Assembly: GCF_029892965.1 (NCBI RefSeq)
Contig: NZ_JARXWN010000002.1
Span: 124,001 to 188,000, forward strand
Origin: Dysgonomonas sp. PF1-14
GTDB taxonomy: Bacteria > Bacteroidota > Bacteroidia > Bacteroidales > Dysgonomonadaceae
Length of the DNA stretch: 64,000 bases
Reading direction: 5' to 3'
Shown: in pieces, positions 23,628 to 32,927 of the stretch
Numbering within the stretch: the first letter of the stretch is position 1
Layout: each line of letters starts with the position of its first letter
Notes under the pieces: generated by a model
The model's database searches: none
The model's input: only the letters and a program-made list of their open reading frames with translations
What the model was told of the DNA's origin: nothing
Program-made: the position numbers and the translations under genes

Positions 23628-26213
23628 ATGAGAATTAAAGCTAGTTATTCAAACACTCCATCGTGGAGAAGTGCCTACACTCAGGTGAATTTGCCTAAAG
23701 AATTACTTCCTTTGGAGAAGATTTCGCGTAACTTGTGGTGGGTATGGAACAATGATGCAACTGATCTTTTTGCAGAATTTGACCCTCAAGGATGGAAAGA
23801 TTCGGGACACAATCCTGTAGTTTTTTTACAAAAACTCTCTTATGAAAGAATAGAAGAAATACTGAAAGATGCAGCCTTGATGAGCAAGGTGAAAAGCGTT
23901 ATTAAGAATTTCGAATCATATATGTCTGCAAAATATGATACGTCAAAGACATCTGTTGCCTACTTCAGTATGGAATACGGATTCACGCATGTATTGAAGA
24001 TCTATTCGGGTGGTCTTGGCGTTTTGGCCGGCGACTATCTGAAAGAAGCCAGCGACAGCCATGTAGACCTTACAGGTGTAGGATTCCTGTACCGTTACGG
24101 ATATTTTACACAGTCCATCTCTCCTGACGGACAACAGGTAGCTAACTACGAGCCTCAGAATTTCGGTGAGCTTCCTATCGAACCAGTACTGAACGAAGAC
24201 GGAAACCAGATGATATTGGCTGTACCATATCCTGACAGGGATGTGTATGCAAATATATGGAGAGTAAATGTTGGACGTATAAGTCTGTACTTACTCGATA
24301 CGGATATCGATCTGAACAGTGAGTGGGATCGCCCTATAACTCACCAATTATATGGCGGAGACTGGGAAAACCGCCTGAAACAAGAATATCTGCTAGGTAT
24401 CGGTGGTATTTTGTTGTTGAACAAACTTGGAATAAAGAAAGAAATATATCACTGTAACGAAGGACACGCTGCATTTATCAACGTACAACGTCTGGTTGAC
24501 CTTATCGAAGGTGAAGGACTTACATTCAATCAGGCATTGGAAGTGGTACGTGCTTCAGGACTTTATACAGTGCATACGCCGGTTCCTGCCGGACACGACT
24601 ACTTCGATGAAGGTCTGCTGGGTAAATATATGGGGAACTTCCCTGCGCGTCTGGGTATCTCATGGCAGGACTTTGTAGATATGGGACGCGAGCATCCGGG
24701 TAGCGGAGAGAAATTCAGTATGAGTGTATTTGCTCTGAATACCTGTCTCGAAGCCAATGGTGTAAGTTACCTGCACGGAATTGTTTCCCGTCACATGTTC
24801 CAACCGGTATGGCCGGGTTATTTCCCTGAGGAACTGCATGTAGGACATGTAACCAATGGTGTACATATGCCTACATGGACAGCAAAAGAGATGAAAGATT
24901 TGTACGAACGTACATTCGATAAGAATTTCTACGAAGATCAGTCAAATCATGAAATATGGGATAACATATACAGCGTGCCTGATGCAGAAATTTGGAAATT
25001 GCGTATGGCAATGAAGAAACGTCTGATCAGCTATGTGCAGGAACAAATGAAAGAAGGTTGGATCAAAAGCCAGAAAGCACCATCGGCAATTTTATCTGTT
25101 GTGGATAAAATTAATCCAGATGCTCTGCTTGTAGGTTTCGGTCGCCGTTTTGCTACATACAAACGCGCTCACCTGTTGTTCAAAGACCTTGATCGTTTGG
25201 CTAAACTGGTAAATAACGAAAAATATCCGATACAATTCCTGTACACAGGTAAGGCTCACCCTGCCGATGGAGCAGGTCAGGGACTGATCAAACAGATTGT
25301 TGAAATTTCGCGCCGTCCTGAGTTTTTAGGAAAAATCATATTCCTCGAAAATTATGACATGCGTTTGGCAAAACGTCTGATCTCAGGTGTCGATATTTGG
25401 CTGAATACACCGACTCGTCCGTTGGAAGCTTCCGGAACATCGGGTGAAAAAGCTGAGATGAACGGTGTCCTTAACTTCTCTGTACTAGACGGATGGTGGT
25501 ATGAAGGATATCGCAAAGATGCAGGCTGGTGTCTGACTGACAAGCGTACATATTCTAATCAGGCATATCAGGATGAACTGGATGCTAATGAAATATATGC
25601 TACGTTCGAGAACGAAATCCTGCCATCATATTATGCGCGTAACTCAAAAGGATATTCACCTGAATGGATACAATACATTAAAAACTCTATCGCTCATATT
25701 GCACCGGAATATACTACCAAGCGTATGATCGACGATTATATCAATAACTTCTACAAACCGGAACAATCCCGCGTGAAACTGGTAACGGCAAACAAATATG
25801 CTAAAGCCAAAGAACTTGCAGCATGGAAAGAAGATACCGCTGCTAACTGGGATAAGTTTACGGTAGAAGAACTGACATTCAATGGTCAGGATATCAACAA
25901 TGGAGCACAGCTGGCTTCATCTAATCTGACAGAAGGAGAAAAACTAAATGTGAAAGTTGTAATCGACAAAAAGGAGATGAAAGGCGATCTTGGTATCGAT
26001 TGTGTCCTTACGGTATATGATCAGGACAAGAAAGAAGAAAAGTTTATCAGAGCAATTGAATTTAAGGAAACTAAAAAAGAGGGAACTAAAGTTCATTTTG
26101 AACTGACTGCCGAAGCTAAGATACCGGGTATGTGCAACTTCTCATATCGTGTTTATCCTAAACATGCAGATATGGCACACCGTCAGGACTTTGCTTTTGT
26201 AAGATGGATTTAA
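23628..26213 (+). CDS. glgP: Alpha-glucan phosphorylase (GT35, DUF3417-containing type)
   Basis: An 861-residue PLP-dependent phosphorylase that releases glucose 1-phosphate from glycogen or maltodextrin. The N-terminal DUF3417 segment (about 10-115, 'LEKISRNLWWVWNNDATDLF') marks the subgroup found in Bacteroidales and thermophiles. 'VAYFSMEYGF' (about 108-117) and 'FGRRFATYKRAHLL' are conserved. The PLP-lysine segment near 600-612 reads EASGTSGEKAEMNG, the form known in this subgroup in place of EASGTGNMK. About 120 C-terminal residues form an extra beta domain. It is followed by a strong terminator. It pairs with the glycogen synthase upstream. Confidence 0.92.
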   Translation: MRIKASYSNTPSWRSAYTQVNLPKELLPLEKISRNLWWVWNNDATDLFAEFDPQGWKDSGHNPVVFLQKLSYERIEEILKDAALMSKVKSVIKNFESYMSAKYDTSKTSVAYFSMEYGFTHVLKIYSGGLGVLAGDYLKEASDSHVDLTGVGFLYRYGYFTQSISPDGQQVANYEPQNFGELPIEPVLNEDGNQMILAVPYPDRDVYANIWRVNVGRISLYLLDTDIDLNSEWDRPITHQLYGGDWENRLKQEYLLGIGGILLLNKLGIKKEIYHCNEGHAAFINVQRLVDLIEGEGLTFNQALEVVRASGLYTVHTPVPAGHDYFDEGLLGKYMGNFPARLGISWQDFVDMGREHPGSGEKFSMSVFALNTCLEANGVSYLHGIVSRHMFQPVWPGYFPEELHVGHVTNGVHMPTWTAKEMKDLYERTFDKNFYEDQSNHEIWDNIYSVPDAEIWKLRMAMKKRLISYVQEQMKEGWIKSQKAPSAILSVVDKINPDALLVGFGRRFATYKRAHLLFKDLDRLAKLVNNEKYPIQFLYTGKAHPADGAGQGLIKQIVEISRRPEFLGKIIFLENYDMRLAKRLISGVDIWLNTPTRPLEASGTSGEKAEMNGVLNFSVLDGWWYEGYRKDAGWCLTDKRTYSNQAYQDELDANEIYATFENEILPSYYARNSKGYSPEWIQYIKNSIAHIAPEYTTKRMIDDYINNFYKPEQSRVKLVTANKYAKAKELAAWKEDTAANWDKFTVEELTFNGQDINNGAQLASSNLTEGEKLNVKVVIDKKEMKGDLGIDCVLTVYDQDKKEEKFIRAIEFKETKKEGTKVHFELTAEAKIPGMCNFSYRVYPKHADMAHRQDFAFVRWI

Positions 26214-26234
26214 TAAAACAGATCATTCTATAGT

Positions 26235-26267
26235 AAATGAAGGTATCCGAATCGGGTACCTTCATTT
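26235..26267. terminator. Strong hairpin terminator after glgP
   Basis: AAATGAAGGTA and TACCTTCATTT form a perfect 11-bp stem with extra CCG/CGG pairing in the loop, followed by T-rich sequence. Confidence 0.8.
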
Positions 26268-26323
26268 TTTTGTATGAGAATATAAATCATACCAATCAGT
26301 ATTTGAACGTGTATGAATTTAAG

Positions 26324-26884
26324 GTTCAATTTGTATAATCTCAATCTTAGTCTGGAGTTAATAGATTTAGCTCATGACTAACGCGCACTCCTGTGCTTGT
26401 TTTTACTTTTGCATCGCCCAAAAGTAAACAAAAGTCTAGTGCTTCGCTCCTCAGCGACCTGTCAACGGTTTGACGGCTGAAGGGGACAAACGGGCTATCG
26501 CCCCATCCCCTTCTACGCCGCCTGCACCGGACAGGTGCCCACTTGCGGAGCTAATGCACAGAGTCGCACGCACCGACAAGGCAAGATAATCGCCAGCCCC
26601 GCGCCGTTAGCTTTATGGACGGGGCACCCGTAGGGTGAGAAAGGCGTAAAACAAAAAACGTGTTTGAGCTTAGCCGTTGGTTCGTATTATGTAAAAACCA
26701 TGAGCGAGTTTTTTTTGTTTAGCCTTTAAGCCCTATAACGGGTCGTCCTATGAAGCGGGGCGCTAAAGACTTTTTGATTCCTTTTGCGGCTTTGGGCAAA
26801 AGGAATACAAGCAATCTGTGATTGCGCGTAGAAAGAAATTGAACGTTTATTTGATATAACATCAAATACTGATTCGCATTATTA
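26324..26884 (+). repeat. Large GC-rich non-coding repeat, copy A (inverted partner at 43684-44258)
   Basis: About 561 bp that match the reverse complement of 43684-44258 at roughly 93-95% by eye, with the first 165 bp nearly identical. It starts at GTTCAATTTGTATAATC and ends at ATTCGCATTATTA; flanking sequence differs. The core (26400-26800) is far more GC-rich than the genome. It carries perfect hairpins near both ends: ACTTTTG/CAAAAGT (26405-26425) and ATTCCTTTTG/CAAAAGGAAT (26777-26806). No ORF is conserved between copies, since indels break every frame. It could be a structured RNA gene, a non-autonomous mobile element, or a chromosomal repeat. The rest of the 820-bp gap before the TonB-domain gene is AT-rich and empty. 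Confidence 0.8.
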
Positions 26885-26949
26885 GCTATAATTCATAATT
26901 CAATAGATAAACATTCTTAATAAGAATACAGCGATTTGAGGAATTTATT

Positions 26950-26957
26950 TATATTTG
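26950..26957 (+). promoter_or_regulatory. -7 promoter box for the TonB-domain gene
   Basis: TATATTTG lies about 75 bases upstream of the start at 27033 and immediately beyond repeat copy A. Confidence 0.4.
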
Positions 26958-27032
26958 CTTACAGAACGTCTATATTTTTCAAACTTAGGGGTTTTACATT
27001 TAGAGATATACGCCAGATTGAAACGACAAAAC

Positions 27033-27893
27033 ATGAGATATAAAACAATAATTCTTGCACTCACTTTACTCTTCTTCTGTACAGGGATTGCGGCAAAAGA
27101 TGGTATAACAGTCAGACCGATACAAACTGGCATAGCGACCGGGAATATTGTTGCTCCACAATTTCCCGGTGGGGAAGAAAGTTTATATGCATTTCTGAAA
27201 GAAAATATCATATATCCGCCTTTGCTGGTAAAAATAGAAATGGAAGGCGATATTAATATCCTGTTTACTATCAACAAGGAGGGTGTTGTTAAGAACGCTG
27301 AAATAGCGAAAGGATTTGATCCGCTGGCCGACAACGAAGTTCTCCGCGTAGTAAAAGCTATGCCCAGATGGACACCTGCATCCAAAAATGGAGAAACTAT
27401 AGACATACAGCAGGGACTGAATGTAACCTTTACTTTGAATGATGAACTGAAAGAATGGGTGAAGAAAAACGGTGTTAATACAGCTGCGACTCCTCCTATA
27501 AAATATCCTTCAGGTGTAGAAGTCGATAATATAACAAATGACTCTATAAACTCAAATACTTCTGTATCGGCCGTTGAATCCGACCCCTCACTCAATCGTT
27601 ATCCCGAATTTCCGGGTGGACAGGAGGCTTTAGATACTTATCTGCAAACAAACATGAAATATCCTAAAAGGGCTTTACAGTACGGTATAGAAGGACGTGC
27701 GATATACAATCTGCTGATAGAACCCGATGGCGAGATATCCAAAATCTGGGTGTTCAAGAGCTTGTTCCCCGACTGCGACCAAGAGGCATTTTACCTGATA
27801 AAGAAAATGCCGAAATGGACACCGGGGCTGAAAGACGGAAAACCTGTAGCCATGCAGGTAATGCTGCCCATACCATTTGTATTGCCTAAATAA
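27033..27893 (+). CDS. Exported protein with two TonB C-terminal domains
   Basis: The ATG at 27033 opens a signal peptide (MRYKTIILALTLLFFCTGIA); the reading frame continues upstream without need. The product is 286 residues. Two TonB_C repeats are visible. Residues about 45-140 contain 'PQFPGGEESLYAFLKENIIYP' and 'MPRWTPASKNG'. Residues about 190-286 contain 'PEFPGGQEALDTYLQTNMKYP' and 'MPKWTPGLKDGKPV'. Each has the PGG...YP...G.V..P..W.PA..NG pattern. It lacks the N-terminal membrane anchor and Pro-rich spacer of real TonB, so it is more likely a periplasmic accessory or signalling protein than an energy transducer. Confidence 0.8.
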   Translation: MRYKTIILALTLLFFCTGIAAKDGITVRPIQTGIATGNIVAPQFPGGEESLYAFLKENIIYPPLLVKIEMEGDINILFTINKEGVVKNAEIAKGFDPLADNEVLRVVKAMPRWTPASKNGETIDIQQGLNVTFTLNDELKEWVKKNGVNTAATPPIKYPSGVEVDNITNDSINSNTSVSAVESDPSLNRYPEFPGGQEALDTYLQTNMKYPKRALQYGIEGRAIYNLLIEPDGEISKIWVFKSLFPDCDQEAFYLIKKMPKWTPGLKDGKPVAMQVMLPIPFVLPK

Positions 27894-27896
27894 AAT

Positions 27897-27932
27897 AACA
27901 AAAGACTGAACCTTGAGATTCGGTCTTTTGTT
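27897..27932. terminator. Hairpin terminator after the TonB-domain gene
   Basis: AACAAAAGACTGAA and TTCGGTCTTTTGTT pair across a CCTTGAGA loop with one mismatch, a few bases past the stop. Confidence 0.8.
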
Positions 27933-27973
27933 TTAAATGCAACTATATTAAAACAGTATCGGAAATTTATTCA

Positions 27974-27981
27974 TAAATTTG
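27974..27981 (+). promoter_or_regulatory. -7 promoter box for the AI-2E family gene
   Basis: TAAATTTG lies 29 bases upstream of the start codon at 28011. Confidence 0.4.
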
Positions 27982-28010
27982 CATAAATTTAATTTTTCAA
28001 TCAGGAATAT

Positions 28011-29021
28011 ATGACGACAAAAGAACAGTACTGGAAATATACGCTCATCGCTCTTATCGTGTTTATGGCAATCCTACTGTTTCGCGAATATGCACCTTTC
28101 CTCAGCGGATTTCTCGGAGCCAGCACCGTATATATATTGGTCAGGAAGCAGATGTTCTACCTGATAGAAAAGAAAAAATGGGGGAGAAGCCTGTCTGCAT
28201 CGCTCATATTGGCCGAAGTGCTCCTTATCTTCCTCATTCCCTGCTCGTTTGCCGTATGGTTACTCATCCAAGAACTACATGGTATCAATCTAGACCCTTC
28301 CGCTACAATAAACGTCATACAAAAATTTGCCGATGCCATAAAAGAAAAAACAGGATACTATGTTCTTAGTACCGACAATATGGTGAAGGCCGCCGCGTAC
28401 CTGCCTAAAATAGGACAAATAATAATAAACAGTGTGAGTAGCTTTGTACTCAACTCGGTAATCCTGCTTTTTGTCCTCTACTTTTTGTTGATAGGCGGAC
28501 GAAAAATGGAAGAATACTTTTACGATCTCCTGCCATTCAACAATGCCAACAAGAAAGATGTACTACGCGAAGTAGATGTAATGGTAAAATCGAATGCTAT
28601 CGGGATTCCGCTACTTGCCATCATACAAGGATGCTTTGCATTTGCCGGTTATTGGATTTTCGATGTTCCCAACCCTGTTTTATTCGCATTTGTCACCTGC
28701 TTTGCTTCCATTATTCCGGTAGTAGGTACTATGGCCATCTGGTTCCCGATTGCTATATATATGGCAATCAGCGGCGATTGGATGAATGCACTTGGTCTGA
28801 CGGCTTATTCACTTATCGTAATCTCTAATGTCGACAATCTGTTACGCCTGTTTCTGCAAAAGAAACTGGCTAATATACATCCGCTAATCACCGTATTCGG
28901 GGTTGTGATCGGTTTGTCTGTATTCGGATTTTGGGGTGTGATATTCGGGCCACTGTACCTGTCGATGTTCGTATTACTTGTCAATATCTTCAAACAGGAA
29001 TATCTGGATAAGGATCGCTAG
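28011..29021 (+). CDS. AI-2E family transporter
   Basis: A 336-residue inner-membrane protein of the AI-2 exporter/PerM family with about eight membrane helices. The layout is typical: two or three N-terminal helices, a cytoplasmic or periplasmic loop with 'FADAIKEKTGYYVLSTDNMV', then 'FVLYFLLIGGRKMEEYFYDLLPF' followed by the 'AIIQGCFAFAGYWIFDVPNP' and 'PVVGTMAIWFPIAIYM' helices that define the family. Some members export autoinducer-2 and others are Na+/H+ antiporters, so substrate is open. It is monocistronic and convergent with the DMT exporter gene. Confidence 0.88.
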   Translation: MTTKEQYWKYTLIALIVFMAILLFREYAPFLSGFLGASTVYILVRKQMFYLIEKKKWGRSLSASLILAEVLLIFLIPCSFAVWLLIQELHGINLDPSATINVIQKFADAIKEKTGYYVLSTDNMVKAAAYLPKIGQIIINSVSSFVLNSVILLFVLYFLLIGGRKMEEYFYDLLPFNNANKKDVLREVDVMVKSNAIGIPLLAIIQGCFAFAGYWIFDVPNPVLFAFVTCFASIIPVVGTMAIWFPIAIYMAISGDWMNALGLTAYSLIVISNVDNLLRLFLQKKLANIHPLITVFGVVIGLSVFGFWGVIFGPLYLSMFVLLVNIFKQEYLDKDR

Positions 29022-29031
29022 AAAGGCGTAC

Positions 29032-29943
29032 CTACACAATATCGCTACGCTGTGCCGCCAGTCTGGCTCTCTTCTGTTCGTTCATTACAGACCACATTTG
29101 CAGCAATACTGATAATATGATCAGTAGTAGCCCGGCATAAAAGGAAACATTCAGCTCTCTGGCTTCACCGAATATTATCATAGCCAGAATGATACTGTAC
29201 ACCGGTTCGAGATTGTAACTGAGATTCATCGTAAAAGCCGAAACGCTCTTCAATGCCTGTATCTGCAACATATACAGCCCGATGGTACATACTGCCGCAA
29301 ACAGGAACAAATAGAGCAGATTGAGACTGTCCGGCACATACGATTCTACCGGAAAGAAGTATAGGTAAACAGGCATCATAAGGCTCAGGCAGGCAAAGCC
29401 ACCGATCATTTCGTAAAACAATGTTGTATCCCATGTATAGGAAGTGGTGCTCCCTACCCTCTTATTGGCAATGACAAAGCAGGCCGCCAATGCCGATGAT
29501 ATTGCACCCAGCAGTATTCCTGTACGGTAACGTGTATCGAAGTGGAAAATGAGGGCAACCCCACAAAGGGCAATTATGCTGAATAGCAATTCGCGTACCG
29601 AAATCTTCTTACGGCTAATCAACGGTTCGAAAATGGCGGTAAAGAATCCTGTCATAGAAAAGCAGACTACCCCGATAGATACATTCGAGGCTTTAATGCT
29701 AGCATAGAAAAACAGCCAGTGCAACATCAGCAGCAAACCCACAAAACCAATCTTCAACATATCGCGTAAAGGAATCACTTTCAGTTTTCGGGTAAACCAA
29801 AGCAGCAATAAGAGCATAATGGATGTAATCAGAATTCTGTACCACACCAGCATGCCTTCGTTCAATGTGATCAGCTTACCGAAGATTCCTGTAAATCCGG
29901 CAATAATGATAGATAGATGCAGTTTGATAAATGCCTGTTTCAT
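29032..29943 (-). CDS. EamA/DMT family exporter
   Basis: The ATG at 29943 starts just before the first membrane helix (MKQAFIKLHLSIIIAGFTGI) and is preferred over the open frame running upstream through a terminator. The product is 303 residues with ten hydrophobic helices in two EamA halves; the second half begins near 'TRYRTGILLGAISSALAACF'. The C-terminal tail is basic (NEQKRARLAAQR). Such proteins export amino acids, nucleosides or other metabolites; substrate unknown. Confidence 0.88.
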   Translation of the reverse strand: MKQAFIKLHLSIIIAGFTGIFGKLITLNEGMLVWYRILITSIMLLLLLWFTRKLKVIPLRDMLKIGFVGLLLMLHWLFFYASIKASNVSIGVVCFSMTGFFTAIFEPLISRKKISVRELLFSIIALCGVALIFHFDTRYRTGILLGAISSALAACFVIANKRVGSTTSYTWDTTLFYEMIGGFACLSLMMPVYLYFFPVESYVPDSLNLLYLFLFAAVCTIGLYMLQIQALKSVSAFTMNLSYNLEPVYSIILAMIIFGEARELNVSFYAGLLLIILSVLLQMWSVMNEQKRARLAAQRSDIV

Positions 29944-29988
29944 CAGTTGTAAGAATATCAGGCAAAGATAGGATTTTTCCATAAAGAA

Positions 29989-30018
29989 AAACCTCAAAGC
30001 TAAAAAGCTCTGAGGTTT
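29989..30018. terminator. Hairpin terminator of the interrupted receptor gene
   Basis: AAACCTCA and TGAGGTTT form the outer stem, with AGCT/AGCT pairing inside, 23 bases past the final stop of the receptor-like gene. Confidence 0.75.
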
Positions 30019-30040
30019 ACATATCATAAATTTTACGGGA

Positions 30041-32629
30041 TTATCCGCCCTGACCACCGCCTTGTCCTGTTGTCTGGCCACTACCTTGTCCACCACCCAT
30101 ATTGTCATCGTTGGTGATACCGCGCTGGGTTTTCTTTATCTGCGCTTTCATTTCACCTAAACGCAAAGAGAACGATATTCCGAAACGGCGCATACGATTA
30201 TTGAAAACAGTTTCAGAATAGAATATGTCTGTTGTATTTTTATTTCTGAACTCACGATCTTTAGTCAACGGATTGTCTACATAAGCTCTTACAGTCACTC
30301 CTTTCAGATGCTCATGCTTGATTTTAAATTCTTTGCTTAGAGAGAGCCCGTAAAAATAGAAAGATGGGCTTTTTCCCTGCAAGCTGATACGCGGGCTAAA
30401 GAAACCGCTATTCAGGTTGAACTGAAAATCTTTAGGCATCGAATATTATAATCCGGCAAATATATTACCGTTAAACCCATCGTTTGACAGATTACGGTCA
30501 TTATTGGTCTTGATACTTGTATAACGCCCCGACATATTGGTATACAGGCGAATCTTGGTAACATCGAATTTGATCTTTTTCATCAGCTCAGCAAAACCAC
30601 TGTTGCCACCCGGCGTCCAGTTCAGATAAACGGACAGTCCGGCGTTCCTCCGCTTCCCGATATTATCGTATGTGGTAAGGCTGATCCCTTCATCAGTTAT
30701 TGATGTAATCTCTTCGATGCCATTGTTTTCGAAATCGTAAGACAAGTTCAGATTCAGATTTAGTTTAGGACTGAAATATCCGTAATTGGAGCTTATCGAA
30801 TGAGTCTTTACTGCATCCAGTTCGGGGTTACCTACCTGTTGATAGTTGGCGTCAGAGGTATTATTATACGGATTGAGCTGCCAGATACCCGGACGCGATA
30901 TACGCATATTGTATCCCAGACGTATACTGTGCTGCATCTGTGGCTGATAGGTAAATGTAACGGAAGGGACAACATTGGAATAATCGACCTTGAAATTCTG
31001 CTCATCATTGATCGGGAACTTCGCATCGAGCCATGTAGACTCGTATCGTAGTCCGGCTTTCATTCCCCATTTATCGAGCTTTCCGCTATATCCTCCGTAT
31101 GCAGCTAGTATATCCTGACGATGCTTAAAGCGATCGTTATCCGATTCGTCAGGTGTCCAGTTCCCATCTGCGCCAAAGATATCTTTCCCACTATGACTCT
31201 GGTTGATACGGATTATGTATTTAGCTCCGGCTTCGAGCGTATGAGTGAAGAATTTCTTATCACTGACTTCTATCTTGCCAAGTGGCGTTACATAATCTAC
31301 CTGAAAAGTATGCTCTTTCATATCAGCATTGGTATATTGCGTATTGGTAACAGCGTCTTCGGGCAAAGTACCTGTGGCATTCAGTACATCTGTATTCGAT
31401 TTGGAATCGTCCGGATTGAGGCTTAAACGGTACGAAGCTGTCAGCAACCTGTCCTTCACGCTGAATGTACGTTGGTAGTCGGCATTCAGGTCTGTACCGC
31501 CATAGGTGCTTTTTGTATTTCCAAACTGATCGTAACTGTATCGGCTATTTCTGTCGGCATCAAGCATTTCATTGAATCGCTCTATTGTTGACTTTCCGGT
31601 GCCATAGTAGCGGTTGAAGCCTACATTAATCAGATTGAGTGTATCTATTTCATAACTCAACTCTCCCGAACCATACTGCCCGTTTCCGTTATTCTTATTA
31701 AATCCGTTTTGATACAGATATTTACTCTCTGAGGCAATAGGCATATCACTGATATTTTCCCTGTAAGAAGAGTATTCTCCCCTAGGGCGTTTCCATTCGT
31801 AATAGTTGTATCCTCCTGTAAAGCCGATTTTACCTTATTTCAGCGACAGGTACACACCTCCTCCCAGAGCGCCCATATTGTCGATCCGTCCGTTCACAGT
31901 AGCTGTGTATCCACCCATCGAAGAGTCTTTCAGAGTTATTATATTAATAATACCCGCCACACCTTCGGCATCGTACTTAGCTCCCGGATCGGTTATTACT
32001 TGTATGTCCTTTATCGTATTGGCAGGCATACTGCGCAGTACATCTTTCGGGTTGCTGCTTATCATGTTCGACGGTTTTCCATTCAGGTATATTTTGAAAC
32101 TGGAAGAACCTTTCAATTGTATATTTTCGTCTCCGTCGACAGTTATCAGCGGCACTTTTTTCAGCATATCCAGTACATTATTGGTCTTAGCTTCGGGATC
32201 ATCTTCCATGCTGTAGGTTATTTTATCCAGATCTACTTTTACCAATGGTTTTTGAGCCGTAACTTCAATCTCGCTCAGAGCTTGCGCATTGTCGCTCATT
32301 TCTATAATACCCAAGTCCAGTGTTCTGGCTTCCCCTATTTCTATTTCTCTTGTTGTGGTCTTCTTCCCGATATACTCAGACAAAAGAAGATAATTCCCTT
32401 TTTTATTCATCGTAAATTGAAACTTACCATTATCATCAGTCGCCAATGCTTTTACCATAGTGGCAGGATTGTCTTTTGACATAATCTTAAGAGTTGCATA
32501 AGGGATTGTTTCTTTTGTCAGCGAATCGGTTACCTGTCCTTTTACTGTTACATTTATAATGCTATGCTGGGCAAAGGCAAAAGAAAGGTTGATAGACAAA
32601 ATGAGTATCAACAAAATACGTTTTCTCAT
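30041..32629 (-). pseudogene. TonB-receptor-like outer-membrane beta-barrel gene with two in-frame TAA codons
   Basis: One continuous frame of 863 codons with a signal peptide (MRKRILLILILSINLSFAFA), a carboxypeptidase-regulatory-like domain (about 27-105), a TonB plug domain (about 115-245, 'MEDDPEAKTNNVLDMLKKVP', 'ITDPGAKYDAEGVAGIINI') and a large beta-barrel (outer membrane beta-barrel family, OMP_b-brl_3-like). It ends in a Gly/Gln-rich tail. Codon 265 (31835-31837) and codon 728 (30446-30448) are TAA; the frame is the same before and after each. Reading through gives LK-stop-GKIGFTGGYNYY and FAGL-stop-YSMPKDF, where family members would be expected to continue; both fit CAA (Gln) to TAA. 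No frameshift is seen. It is either a recent pseudogene or a read-through case. Confidence 0.85.
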
Positions 32630-32806
32630 ACGATAATACTGAATATATTGTTTTTAATATAAATAGCCGAAATTGGCGAACGCGAAGATATGAATAGAAT
32701 CATATCACAGATTATCTGCTTATTATTTTTTCGCAACAATTATAGGTTTTCTCACTTTTATTCTATCTTTTTTATCTATTTTAACATTGTAGCTATTGCC
32801 AAGTTT

Positions 32807-32851
32807 CGGGCGAAAGATATTTGACTTCGTCGATTTTCAATTCGTTCCCAC
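32807..32851 (-). repeat. Dispersed GTAGGRGCGAA palindromic repeat, copy 2
   Basis: On the minus strand it reads GTGGGAACGAATTGAAAATC then GACGAAGTCAAATATCTTTC and GCCCG. The unit at 61861 shares GAACGAATTGAAAATCGACG with one change and the following AGTCAAA. It lies between the receptor gene and the NhaC gene. Confidence 0.6.
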
Positions 32852-32888
32852 ATCTGTTAAAAACATCCATTCCGCTTGATTTTTGTTT

Positions 32889-32896
32889 TATCTTTG
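32889..32896 (+). promoter_or_regulatory. -7 promoter box for the NhaC-like antiporter gene
   Basis: TATCTTTG lies 31 bases upstream of the ATG at 32928. Confidence 0.45.
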
Positions 32897-32927
32897 CAGC
32901 CGGATTCAACAATAGTGTACACTCACA

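Noticed and set aside
26400-26840. tRNA or tmRNA genes in the GC-rich repeat
   Set aside because: No T-loop consensus (GGTTCRANNCC) with matching arms and no CCA end were found in either copy.
26945-27595. A 216-codon ORF on the minus strand
   Set aside because: It is antisense to the TonB-domain gene, which has a signal peptide and two recognisable domains.
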